A stretch of 26,069 nucleotides of DNA from contig JAYVIQ010000088.1 in the NCBI GenBank assembly GCA_043770215.1, forward strand, positions 1-26,069, given 5' to 3'. The position numbers and the translations under genes are program-made. The notes beneath the pieces were generated by a model. It did no database searches and had not been told where the DNA came from. It was given only the letters and a program-made list of their open reading frames with translations. Shown here one piece after another: positions 14,213 to 22,264 of the stretch (the stretch's first letter is position 1; the number at the start of each line of letters is the position of its first letter). Source of the stretch: JAYVIQ01 sp043770215 (lineage in GTDB: Bacteria > Bacteroidota > Bacteroidia > Cytophagales > JAAEPT01).

Positions 14213-14314
14213 ATGGAAACGATAAAAAAAATAATTATAGAAAAACCTACCCTTACGGTAGCTGTATATTTCGCATGTATGTTTGCTATAGCATTTAGTG
14301 TTATTCCTTTTTAA
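14213..14314 (+). CDS. 33-residue membrane microprotein, copy 3 of 3
   Basis: Begins 138 bases after copy 2 starts, and repeats it almost exactly (changes at codons 3, 7, 20 and 29, of which the codon 20 change is silent and codons 7 and 29 exchange Val and Ile). The helix 'TLTVAVYFACMFAIAFSVIP' is conserved. The duplicated unit includes the leader (CTCAAAAGAAAAAAATTATG) as well as the coding part. It is followed after 18 bases by the small conserved gene at 14333. Confidence 0.75.
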   Translation: METIKKIIIEKPTLTVAVYFACMFAIAFSVIPF

Positions 14315-14332
14315 ATATTAAAAACGTTCGGT

Positions 14333-14509
14333 ATGCTAGAGTATCATAAGTTAATTCTGGAAAAAGTGAGTTTCGACTCACTTCTTTTTGACAAAGAGCT
14401 TGGCAAATCTTTTAAATCCTTAGCACCTAAAGAGAAAAAAGATTTTGCCCATTGGTGCATTGTCAAATTTAAACTTACCAAGAAGTACATTAGATCTAAA
14501 ATGAAATAA
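14333..14509 (+). CDS. Small conserved protein, paralogue of the 23117-23302 gene
   Basis: A 58-residue basic protein. Its first half aligns clearly with the 61-residue product at 23302-23117: both begin M-L-E-[YF], then have I-L-x-K-V-S-F-D, L-F-x-K-E-L-x-K, and a W-C dipeptide about 20 residues later. This identifies a small cytoplasmic protein family with an invariant Trp-Cys pair; I recall similar 55-65-residue proteins in other Bacteroidota, without a known function. The C-terminal part is more basic here ('KFKLTKKYIRSKMK'). It is the last gene before a bidirectional terminator shared with prfB. Confidence 0.8.
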   Translation: MLEYHKLILEKVSFDSLLFDKELGKSFKSLAPKEKKDFAHWCIVKFKLTKKYIRSKMK

Positions 14510-14511
14510 AT

Positions 14512-14541
14512 AAAAAAAGGCTGAGAAATCAGCCTTTTTTT
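14512..14541. terminator. Bidirectional terminator between the small-protein cluster and prfB
   Basis: AGGCTGA (14518-14524), loop GAAA, TCAGCCT (14529-14535). Six or more A residues lie before the stem and seven T residues after it, so it can end transcription from both directions: the cluster from the left and prfB from the right. Confidence 0.9.
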
Positions 14542-14583
14542 ATTTAATTTTTGTTTTGTTATTTAGAGATTTTTTACTTTCTA

Positions 14584-15667
14584 TTATTCATCATTCCCCA
14601 TCAAAAAAGCTTTTATATAGCCCATCAAATCTCCATCTAATACATTTTGCACATCTGTACGCTCATGTCCAGTTCTAGCATCTTTTATAAGCTTATATGG
14701 GTGCAATACATAATTTCTAATCTGAGAACCAAAATCAATACGCATTTTAGAGCTTTCTATTAAATCTCTTTCTGCATTTCTTTTTTCTATTTCTCTTTGG
14801 TATAATTTAGAGCGCAACATATTTATAGCATGCTCTTTATTCATCAACTGAGAACGTTCTATTTGGCACTCAATAATAATTCCAGAGGGTTTGTGTTTTA
14901 AACGTACGGCTGTTTCTACCTTGTTTACGTTTTGACCACCTGCTCCACCAGCTCTATATGTATCCCAGTCTATATCTGATGGATTTATATTTATCTCTAT
15001 TGTGTCATCTATAACAGGACAAACATATACAGAAGCAAATGAAGTATGCCTTCTTCCACCTGAATCGAATGGAGAAATACGCACCAAACGATGTACACCC
15101 GTTTCTGCTTTTAAATATCCGTAAGCAAAATCACCTTCTATTTCTATTGTGGCACTTTTTATACCCGCTACCTCACCTGGTTGGTAATTTATTTTTTTGA
15201 CTTTAAATCCATGCTTTTCGCCAAACATCACATACATTCTGTATAAGATTTCAGCCCAATCGTTGCTTTCTGTACCTCCAGCACCTGGATTTATTTCTAA
15301 AGTTGCACTCAGCTGATCTTCTTCGCTACTAAGCATGCGCTTAAACTCTACGTTTTCTACGTCTACAAGCAACTTCTTATACATTTCGTCTATTTCTTCT
15401 GGCGTACCCTCTCCTAATTCATAAAACTCTTGTAAAGTTTCTAGATCTTCTATTTTCGAGGTTAAATCATCAAAAGCGTCTATCCAAACTTTTACAGTTC
15501 TAACTTCTTTTAGGTGAACTTCTGCTTTTTTAGAATCGTCCCAAAAGTCTGGCTGAAGGGTTTTTTCCTGTAAATTTTCTACTTCTATTACTATGCTATC
15601 GTAGTCAAAGATACCTCCTTAAAGCACCTACACGTGCCTTCAAGTCTTTCAAATGTTCTGCATTCAT
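14584..15667 (-). CDS. prfB: Peptide chain release factor 2 (programmed +1 frameshift)
   Basis: Release factor 2, which recognises UGA and UAA and triggers peptide release. The gene starts at the ATG at 15667, reads 20 codons and meets an in-frame TGA (15607-15605); a +1 shift at that codon joins it to the 340-codon main frame, giving a 360-residue protein. The shift site is AGGAGG-TAT-CTT-TGA-C, as in E. coli prfB. In the joined numbering, the stop-codon-recognition tripeptide SPF is at 198-200 and the catalytic GGQ at 243-245 ('AGGAGGQNVNKVE'). The length matches RF2. The frameshift lets RF2 control its own level: scarce RF2 means slow termination and more shifting. A TACCTTTG promoter element lies just upstream. 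Confidence 0.96.
15604..15619 (-). promoter_or_regulatory. prfB programmed frameshift signal
   Basis: The internal Shine-Dalgarno AGGAGG (15619-15614) is followed by TAT, then the slippery CTT (15610-15608) and TGA followed by C. This is the canonical RF2 autoregulation site. It is one of the only strong Shine-Dalgarno-like sequences in the window. Confidence 0.95.
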
Positions 15668-15985
15668 CGAAACTTTGTCTAATTTATGTGAAATACAAAG
15701 GTAGTGAAATAGATTGTAGTTTAAGGGCATAACCAATAAAATACACCACAGAAACACGTATTTGCTAACCAATGGCTAGGTTTTTGATTTTTAAAACCCA
15801 GAAAATGATTGAAAAGTTGATTTTAAAATAGTATCTATAAACCAATACGAATTAGAAATATCTATTTTTTTAAGTCTCTAAATTTAGAATTACTCTCACC
15901 CTTTTGCGTTTAAAAAAATAGGTCATAATAAAATAAAAGCACATGAAAAGAACAGTTTAAATTAGAAAACACATCGTCTTTTTTT
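15668..15985. other. Intergenic region between fmt and prfB
   Basis: These 318 bases hold the prfB promoter at the left edge, and an imperfect palindrome CTAACCAATGGCTAG around 15767-15781 that might be a hairpin or binding site. No gene or T-run terminator for fmt is evident. Confidence 0.45.
15696..15703 (-). promoter_or_regulatory. -7 element (TACCTTTG) of prfB
   Basis: A perfect TAnnTTTG on the minus strand, 28 bases upstream of the prfB ATG; the -33 region is not distinct. Confidence 0.6.
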
Positions 15986-16906
15986 TTAATTTATTCTAAA
16001 CCCTCTAAGAAACTCCTCTATACCCATTCTTTTTTTACCTTCTAGCTGTACGTTTTCTACATTTAAGTAATAATCATTGCAAGCAAATCTCAAATAAGTT
16101 TTGCCATCTGTTTGGTATTTTTCTTCTGGATTAGTTTGTATTTCTGATTTAGAAGCTTTAAATATTTTAAATGTTTTATCATCAAAAACTGTCCATGCAG
16201 TAGGGTTTGGCGACAATCCTCTTACAAAGTTGTAGTTTTCTTCTGCGCTTCTGTCCCAATCTATTTTGCAATCTTCTTTAAAGATTTTTGGCGCTTTTTT
16301 AAGATCTGTACTTTCTACCTGAGGAATTGTAGCATAATCATTATGTTCTATTTTCTGAACAGTTTTCAAAACCAAATCAGCTCCTTTGTGCATAAGTCTG
16401 TAATACAAATCTCCTACTGTATCTGAATTAGAAATTGGCTCTGACTCCTGAAAAAGCAAATCTCCTGTATCTATCTCATGTTGAAGAAAAAATGTACTTA
16501 TTCCACTTTCTTTTTCTCCATTAATAATTGCCCAATGGATAGGAGCTGCTCCCCGGTATTGCGGCAATAGAGATGCATGTAAATTAAAAGTACCAATTTC
16601 TGGCATATTCCAAACGATTTCTGGCAGCATTCTAAACGCAACAACAATTTGAAGATTGGCTTTTAAAGCTTTTAAAGTTTCTATAAAATCAGGATCTTTT
16701 AGATTGGTAGGTTGTAAAACAAGCAACCCATTGGCAACTGCAAAATCTTTAACGGCACTTGTGCTTAGTTTTTGTCCTCTGCCAGCAGCTTTGTCTGGAG
16801 CGGTAATAACCGCCACAACATCATATTTATTACGTATTAGTATTTCTAAAGCAGGTACAGCAAACTCTGGCGTACCCATATAAATGATTCTTAATTTATT
16901 TTGCAT
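15986..16906 (-). CDS. fmt: Methionyl-tRNA formyltransferase
   Basis: A 306-residue Fmt, which formylates Met-tRNAfMet with 10-formyltetrahydrofolate so that initiation can proceed. The N-terminal formyltransferase domain starts 'RIIYMGTPEFAVPAL'. The active-site triad is visible as Asn108, His110 ('NLHASLLPQYRGAAPIHWAI') and Asp147 ('HEIDTGDLL'). The C-terminal OB-like domain begins near residue 205 and contains 'NPTAWT'. The start codon lies inside the end of namZ (11-base overlap), so it is probably translated from the same message. Slightly short but within the family range. Confidence 0.97.
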   Translation of the reverse strand: MQNKLRIIYMGTPEFAVPALEILIRNKYDVVAVITAPDKAAGRGQKLSTSAVKDFAVANGLLVLQPTNLKDPDFIETLKALKANLQIVVAFRMLPEIVWNMPEIGTFNLHASLLPQYRGAAPIHWAIINGEKESGISTFFLQHEIDTGDLLFQESEPISNSDTVGDLYYRLMHKGADLVLKTVQKIEHNDYATIPQVESTDLKKAPKIFKEDCKIDWDRSAEENYNFVRGLSPNPTAWTVFDDKTFKIFKASKSEIQTNPEEKYQTDGKTYLRFACNDYYLNVENVQLEGKKRMGIEEFLRGFRIN

Positions 16907-18146
16907 GAAAATCTGGATATAACAAATATTTTTTTCTTACTATTTTATAATTCTCTAATTCCATTTGGCACATGTCCTCTATTTCTTCTAGACTTTTGCC
17001 AGCTTCTATAGCGTCTATAATTTTGTTTGTGCCAAAAAGTTTGTAGCTAAAGTTTTTCTTACCAAAAAATACAGCATTTCCCTTATAATTTTTATGGGCA
17101 TTATAAATTAAATCTAGCCTCAAAGTGCCTGTATTTTTTGTGTTTCTAAAATCTTCGCCATAACATTTAGATCTCATAAAAGGTGGGCTTTTGCTCATCC
17201 CATGTATACTTATTGGCGTAAAAGAAAAAACATATTTACTAGAATCTAATTGAGGGCCACCATAAACTTCAAATGGGAAAAGAGTTCCCCTACCTACACT
17301 TACTTGAGTTTCTTCAAAAAGACAAATACTTGGATACCAACGAATAGCATTTAAATTAGTTAAATTTGGAGATGGTTTTATGGCCAAAGGAATAATACTA
17401 TCATGGGTATAATTTTTACATTTAATGATGTGCAAATCCGTTTTTAAGGAGTCTTTCAACCATTTTTCTCCATTGATCATTAAGGCAAGCTCTCCTACTG
17501 TTAGTCCATGTACAATAGGAATTGGATGCATACCTATAAAACTCCTATAATTAGTATCTAATACAGGACCAGCAACATAATCTCCATTAGGATTTGGCCT
17601 ATCCAATATTATTAATGGTATTTTCTTTTCGGCACATGCTTCCATGACATAGTGCATGGTAGAAATATATGTAAAAAACCGAACACCAACATCTTGAAGA
17701 TCAAATACTAAAACATCTATACTATCAAGATCTTTCATGGTTGGCTTTTTATGATTGCCATAAAGCGATATTATTGGCAAGCCAGTTTTTGCATCTACAT
17801 CATCAGAGACCAACTCTCCAGCATCTGCATTTCCTCTTACGCCATGCTCTGGAGCAAATATTTTTTTTACATTTATTTCTAAAGCAATCAAAGAATCTAT
17901 TAAATGTGTTTTACCAATCATAGAACTTTGATTAACAACCAAACCTACTTTTTTACCTTTTAGTAAAGCAACATATTCATGCATTTGTAAGTCTCCATTT
18001 TTTACAAAAACAGTTTTCTTTGGCTTATATAAGCTTATTTCTGTTGTTTTTGGGCTAGAATTACTAGGTTTTCTGGCCTTAAAATTTGTTCCTTTGGCGC
18101 AAGAAAATAGAAAGATAGATATGAACAAAGGTAGTAGTACTCTCAT
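16896..18146 (-). CDS. namZ: NamZ-type exo-beta-N-acetylmuramidase (DUF1343), lipoprotein
   Basis: A 416-residue lipoprotein of the DUF1343/NamZ family (GH171), enzymes that remove terminal MurNAc from peptidoglycan fragments during cell-wall recycling. The open frame extends 56 codons further upstream, but the ATG at 18146 is chosen because it gives a clean lipoprotein signal ('LLPLFISIFLFSC', Cys16) and leaves 37 bases to the divergent gene. Conserved blocks include 'GKKVGLVVNQSSM', 'KIFAPEHGVRGNADAGE', 'LPIISLYG', 'VLVFDLQDVGVRFFTYISTMHYVMEAC', 'LDRPNPN' and 'SVGRGTLFPFEVYGGP'. Its end overlaps fmt by 11 bases. The pairing with an L,D-transpeptidase elsewhere in the window fits a peptidoglycan theme. 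Confidence 0.93.
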   Translation of the reverse strand: MRVLLPLFISIFLFSCAKGTNFKARKPSNSSPKTTEISLYKPKKTVFVKNGDLQMHEYVALLKGKKVGLVVNQSSMIGKTHLIDSLIALEINVKKIFAPEHGVRGNADAGELVSDDVDAKTGLPIISLYGNHKKPTMKDLDSIDVLVFDLQDVGVRFFTYISTMHYVMEACAEKKIPLIILDRPNPNGDYVAGPVLDTNYRSFIGMHPIPIVHGLTVGELALMINGEKWLKDSLKTDLHIIKCKNYTHDSIIPLAIKPSPNLTNLNAIRWYPSICLFEETQVSVGRGTLFPFEVYGGPQLDSSKYVFSFTPISIHGMSKSPPFMRSKCYGEDFRNTKNTGTLRLDLIYNAHKNYKGNAVFFGKKNFSYKLFGTNKIIDAIEAGKSLEEIEDMCQMELENYKIVRKKYLLYPDFHAK

Positions 18147-18166
18147 TTTTATGCGTAAATTTGTAA

Positions 18167-18174
18167 CAAAATTA
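18167..18174 (-). promoter_or_regulatory. Possible -7 element (TAATTTTG) of namZ
   Basis: A TAnnTTTG match on the minus strand, 20 bases upstream of the namZ ATG, inside the short divergent spacer. No good -33 element is present. Confidence 0.35.
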
Positions 18175-18183
18175 GTTATATAA

Positions 18184-19377
18184 GTGAATTTAGGACGATT
18201 TATTCCAAACAAAGTAAGTTCTGAACAAAAATTAGCGCTTTCTAGTACTGCAATTAAGTTTGCAGGGCTAACTATAGTCGCCGGAATTTTTACATTAGTT
18301 GTTTCTTTTGCCATCTTAAACGGATTTAAGTCTTACATTAAACAAATAGTGTACCAGTACAACGGGCATTATGAAATATCCCGTTTAGGAAGTCCAGAAC
18401 CTATTAGATTAGACTCTGGATTATACGTAAATTACCAAAAACTTTATCCAGAAATAAAAAAGATAAGAGCTGTAACTTATTTAGGCGGAATTATTCAGCA
18501 TCAAAAATCTGTAGAAGGTGTTTTATTCAAAGCCTATGACAGCACCGGTATTGCAGATATAAACGCACAATTGATCAAAGGCAAAGGGGCAAAAATGAAT
18601 AAAGAAAAAGAGGTGCTCATCTCAGAATCTTTATCAAAAAAATTGAACTTAAAAATAAATCAAAGTTTTATTGCTAATTTCTTTGATGGAAATATAAAAT
18701 ACAGAAAACTTAAGGTATGTGGCATTTTCAGAACCAACTTATCTGATTTCGATGAGAAAATGATTATTTCTCCAATGCCTTTAATTAATCAAATATACCA
18801 TTGGGACAATACAAAATCTGCTAGATTAGAAGTAATATTAAACCCAAACACAGAACCAGATTTGTTTTTTGATAGATTCAGAACATCTATAGACTATGAT
18901 TTAGATGTAATTTCTGCCAACCAAAAATTCATTCACTTGTTTACTTGGCTGCTAAATTTAGACCAAAATGTATTGGTTTTAATTGTGATATTATTTGTAT
19001 TGGTTTTTTTTAGCATTATTTCTACTATGTATATTTTGGTTTTTGAACGCAACCAAATGGTAGGAGTATTAAAAACATTAGGAGCAAACGACTCACAAAT
19101 TCTATCTGTATTTAGGGTTATTGGCATAAAAATTGGTGCTTGGGGAGTACTAATAGGAAACACGTTGGCCATTGCTTTTTTGTTTGGTCAAGAAAAATTT
19201 CAATGGTTAAAATTAGATCCAGAACATTACTACCTTAGCCATGTTCCTGTGCAAATAGATTGGTTTCAAATACTGGCCATAAATGTTTTTTCTATACTTA
19301 TAATTGGGTTAATTTTAACCATTCCTTACCTTATGATAGTAAAAATGAAACCAATAGAAAACCTAAAATTTAGTTAA
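18184..19377 (+). CDS. LolC/FtsX-family ABC transporter permease
   Basis: A 397-residue inner-membrane permease of the MacB/LolC/FtsX type. The first transmembrane helix (about 27-48, 'GLTIVAGIFTLVVSFAILNG') is followed by a large periplasmic domain (50-260) with the MacB-like 'EVLISESLSKKLNLKINQSF' motif. The FtsX domain with three helices follows (about 262-290, 318-340 and 360-385), including 'ISTMYILVFERNQMVGVLKTLGA'. Lol-type complexes extract lipoproteins from the inner membrane; a partner ATPase is not next to it. The start is a GTG; in-frame alternatives downstream would cut into the first helix. It diverges from namZ, with 37 bases between the starts. Confidence 0.9.
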   Translation: MNLGRFIPNKVSSEQKLALSSTAIKFAGLTIVAGIFTLVVSFAILNGFKSYIKQIVYQYNGHYEISRLGSPEPIRLDSGLYVNYQKLYPEIKKIRAVTYLGGIIQHQKSVEGVLFKAYDSTGIADINAQLIKGKGAKMNKEKEVLISESLSKKLNLKINQSFIANFFDGNIKYRKLKVCGIFRTNLSDFDEKMIISPMPLINQIYHWDNTKSARLEVILNPNTEPDLFFDRFRTSIDYDLDVISANQKFIHLFTWLLNLDQNVLVLIVILFVLVFFSIISTMYILVFERNQMVGVLKTLGANDSQILSVFRVIGIKIGAWGVLIGNTLAIAFLFGQEKFQWLKLDPEHYYLSHVPVQIDWFQILAINVFSILIIGLILTIPYLMIVKMKPIENLKFS

Positions 19378-19924
19378 TAACATATTTTTGTCTTAAATTT
19401 TATAGCTTTCTTTTCCTGTGCAAAAAGAGGCAACACAAAAAATATTTTTTAAAACTAACCTTTATTATAAGTACATTTTTAAAGATGTCACCTATGCTAT
19501 TGCCATTTATTTCAATCATTTTTAAAACAAAAAAATCTTAGTATTTATAATCTTTCTAGGCTACTATAACTTTGGATTTGGTATTTTTAAGACAAGTAAA
19601 AAGACCGATTGTTAGATTTTGGAATGTAACATCATTTAATGCTTCTACTAATAGTTAAAAAAAGTCTCGGATTTGATTGGTTATAAATTTTAATACAACT
19701 TTTGGGAGAGAAAATTCTATTTCCCTGTAAGCAAACATTTGATTTACTTTTGATTGCTTTAGATCTTTTTAAAACTAACAAGCAAGTAACATAAACCTAT
19801 AATTTTAAACGAATAATAAATAATATGGTATTTTCTCACAATAATATACATCATACTGAAACAAAAACTTTTCAATACACTTTCTATTTCGTAAGTTTGC
19901 GAACTAAAATCTAGGGGGAAATAA
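19378..19924. other. Intergenic region upstream of the ABC-F gene
   Basis: 547 bases with no convincing gene on either strand. Only the promoter at 19892-19899 and an unusually G-rich leader (AGGGGG) just before the ABC-F start are recognisable. A short frame near 19390-19455 reads like a lipoprotein lipobox ('FIAFFSCAK') but stops after a few codons and has no start, so it could be a gene remnant or chance. Confidence 0.45.
19892..19899 (+). promoter_or_regulatory. -7 element (TAAGTTTG) of the ABC-F operon
   Basis: A perfect TAnnTTTG, 25 bases upstream of the ATG at 19925. AGGGGG at 19913-19918, about 6 bases from the ATG, looks like a Shine-Dalgarno sequence, which is rare in this window. 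Confidence 0.6.
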
Positions 19925-21544
19925 ATGTTAAATGTTGCAAACCTTTCATTGCGTTTTGGTAAACGTGTTCTGTTTGAAGAAGTAAATTTAAAATTTGCTG
20001 AGGGAAACTGTTATGGAGTAATTGGTGCCAATGGCGCTGGTAAATCTACTTTTTTAAAAATTCTTGCAGGTGAAATAGACCCAACTACAGGCAATATATC
20101 TATGTCTCCTGGAGAGCGTATGTCTGTATTAAGTCAAGACCACAATAAATTTGATAATTATCAAGTATTAGATACCGTTATTATGGGTAATACTAAGCTT
20201 TGGGCAGTTAAAAACGAAAAAGATTTATTGTATCTAAAAGAAGATTTTACAGAAAAAGACGGCGAAAGAGCCTCTGAATTAGAAGCTGAATTTGCAGAAA
20301 TGGACGGCTGGAATGCTGAAAGCGATGCTGCCAATATGCTAAGCGGTTTAGGCATAAAAGAAGAATTGCACTACTACACCATGTCTGAATTGGGCGAAAA
20401 AGAAAAAGTAAGGGTTCTTTTGGCACAAGCATTATTAGGAAACCCTGACATTCTAATTCTAGATGAGCCTACCAATGGTTTAGATGCAGATACAATTACC
20501 TGGTTAGAAGATTTCTTGTTAGATTTCAAAAACACTGTAATTGTGGTATCTCACGATAGACACTTTTTAGATACAGTTAGCACCCATATTTGTGATATAG
20601 ATTTTAGTAAAATAAAAATATTTACAGGTAACTACAGCTTCTGGTATCAAAGTAGCCAATTGGCCATGAAACAATCTTCTGACAAAAACAAAAAGAACGA
20701 AGAGAAGAAAAAAGAGTTGCTTGAGTTTATTGCTAGATTTAGTGCCAATGTTGCCAAATCTAAGCAAGCTACCTCTCGTAGAAAAATGTTGGATAAAATG
20801 GATATAGATGAAATTCAACCATCTAGCCGTAAATATCCTGGTATAATTTTCTCACAAGATAGAGAAGCGGGCAACGAAGTATTGTCTGTAGAAGGATTAA
20901 GCGCCTCTAATGAAAATGGAATCTTATTTAAAGGGATAGATTTTCATGCAGATAAAGGAGATAAAATTGCATTCATTTCTAAAACACCTTTGGCAGTTTC
21001 TACTTTCTTTCAAATTTTAATGGGCGAAAAAGAAGCAGATGAAGGAAAACACAAATGGGGAGTTACTATAAAAAATGCTTATTTACCATCTGACAATCAT
21101 TCCTTTTTTGAAAGCGAGTTAAACCTGATAGACTGGTTATGGCAATACACCACAGACCCAGAATCTGATGAAACATTTGTACGTGGATTTTTAGGTAGAA
21201 TGCTTTTTAGTGGAGAAGAATCTCTAAAAAAATGTAAAGTGCTTTCTGGAGGAGAAAAAGTACGTTGCATGTTATCTAGAATGATGCTACAAAACGGAAA
21301 CTGCTTGGTATTGGATGATCCAACCAACCACTTAGACTTAGAGTCTATCACAGCATTAAACAACTCATTAAAAGATTATTCAGGTACAGTTTTATTTGCT
21401 TCACATGACAGAGAATTTGTAGATACTATTGCTACAAGAATTATAGAACTTACACCTAAAGGAATCATAGACAGAGGATTAACCTATGATGAGTACATCA
21501 ATAGTGCAGAAGTTCAAAAAAGAAGAGAAGAGTGTTACAATTAA
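19925..21544 (+). CDS. ABC-F family ATPase (YbiT-like), one degenerate ATP site
   Basis: A 539-residue soluble protein with two ABC domains and no membrane segment, the layout of ribosome-associated ABC-F translation factors; it most resembles the YbiT group. NBD1 has Walker A GANGAGKST (34-42), Walker B with Asp180-Glu181, and His210. Its signature is degenerate ('MSELGEKEKVR' instead of LSGGEK). The inter-domain linker (about 240-310) is basic and helical, as in ABC-F proteins. NBD2 has lost Walker A ('FISKTPLAVSTFF', about 350-362, no GKS/T), keeps a perfect signature LSGGEKVR (440-447), and has Asp465 in place of the catalytic Glu. So only one composite ATP site is complete. It starts an operon with two FKBPs and a TerB-like gene. 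Confidence 0.92.
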   Translation: MLNVANLSLRFGKRVLFEEVNLKFAEGNCYGVIGANGAGKSTFLKILAGEIDPTTGNISMSPGERMSVLSQDHNKFDNYQVLDTVIMGNTKLWAVKNEKDLLYLKEDFTEKDGERASELEAEFAEMDGWNAESDAANMLSGLGIKEELHYYTMSELGEKEKVRVLLAQALLGNPDILILDEPTNGLDADTITWLEDFLLDFKNTVIVVSHDRHFLDTVSTHICDIDFSKIKIFTGNYSFWYQSSQLAMKQSSDKNKKNEEKKKELLEFIARFSANVAKSKQATSRRKMLDKMDIDEIQPSSRKYPGIIFSQDREAGNEVLSVEGLSASNENGILFKGIDFHADKGDKIAFISKTPLAVSTFFQILMGEKEADEGKHKWGVTIKNAYLPSDNHSFFESELNLIDWLWQYTTDPESDETFVRGFLGRMLFSGEESLKKCKVLSGGEKVRCMLSRMMLQNGNCLVLDDPTNHLDLESITALNNSLKDYSGTVLFASHDREFVDTIATRIIELTPKGIIDRGLTYDEYINSAEVQKRREECYN

Positions 21545-21569
21545 TTTAAAAAGAAAAAAAACAAAACAA

Positions 21570-22259
21570 ATGAAAAAAATAATTTTAATCATCGCTGGAG
21601 CTTCATTATTTACAGCTTGCGATAAAAGCAAAAGCACAGAAAAACCTAAAAATTTTATGGATAGCGTATCTTTTGCTATTGGAAACCAATTGGGTGGAAG
21701 CTTTAGAGAAGATAAAATGGGTAAAATGGACAGCATAGATGTAGATTTTTTACTTGCTGGTATACGTGCTGGAATGGATTCAACGGGTTCATTTAAAAAA
21801 GAAACTATAGATTCAGTAGTTCGATTGTTTCAAGTAAAAGTAAATGCTGAAATGGAAGCAAAAGCATCTAAAAAACATGATGATTTCTTTCAAGGACTTA
21901 CAAAAAACAAAAATGTAAAATCTACCCCATCTGGATTGATGTATGAAGTTATAAAAGAAGGTGCTGGAGCCAAAGCTGATGCAAATGATACAATTGTAAT
22001 AAACTTTACCTGGACTTCTACAGAAGGACAAACAATTGCATCTAGCAGACCTGAGCAAGCAGAGAGAATAAATGCTAGCATGGTTGGCATGAAAGGCTTT
22101 GAAGAAGCAGTGGCTTTAATGGCTGTAGGTTCTAAATACAAATTTTACATTCCTCATACATTGGCATTTGGTCCTAAAGGAGCTTCTCAAATACCACCAT
22201 TTTCTGGTCATGTGTTTGAAGTGGATTTAAAAGACATAAAGGCAATGCCAAACAAATAG
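21570..22259 (+). CDS. FKBP-type peptidyl-prolyl isomerase, lipoprotein
   Basis: A 229-residue lipoprotein with an N-terminal helical FKBP_N-like dimerisation region (about 25-110, 'SVSFAIGNQLGGSFREDKM') and a C-terminal FKBP domain (about 125-227). The longer open frame begins inside the ABC-F gene, but the ATG at 21570 is chosen because it gives the signal 'IILIIAGASLFTAC' with Cys17. The FKBP core is altered: the usual F-D-S-S and V-I-x-G-W are replaced by 'IASSRPEQ' and 'MVGMKGF', while 'FYIPHTLAFGPKGASQIPP' is kept. Isomerase activity may be reduced; a chaperone role is possible. It lies 25 bases after the ABC-F stop. Confidence 0.9.
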   Translation: MKKIILIIAGASLFTACDKSKSTEKPKNFMDSVSFAIGNQLGGSFREDKMGKMDSIDVDFLLAGIRAGMDSTGSFKKETIDSVVRLFQVKVNAEMEAKASKKHDDFFQGLTKNKNVKSTPSGLMYEVIKEGAGAKADANDTIVINFTWTSTEGQTIASSRPEQAERINASMVGMKGFEEAVALMAVGSKYKFYIPHTLAFGPKGASQIPPFSGHVFEVDLKDIKAMPNK

Positions 22260-22264
22260 TTTAA

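Noticed and set aside
14075..14314. Classical type I toxin-antitoxin pair in the microprotein array
   Set aside because: No antisense -7 element (TAnnTTTG on the minus strand) or antitoxin-like hairpin RNA could be identified; kept only as a possibility.
13527..14509. Defence island
   Set aside because: None of the products shows nuclease, helicase, protease or nucleotide-signalling motifs; small size and tandem duplication alone are not enough.
15888..15905. ATTACTCTCAC shared with the spacer at about 23464
   Set aside because: Only about 11 bases match, with no extension on either side; chance is sufficient.
18147..18314. N-terminal extension of namZ to 18314
   Set aside because: The extra 56 codons overlap the divergent permease gene and precede a perfect lipoprotein signal, so the start at 18146 is preferred.
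19390..19455. Lipobox-like fragment in the spacer before the ABC-F gene
   Set aside because: The frame is very short, has no start codon and stops within a few codons after the Cys; there is no independent support for a gene.
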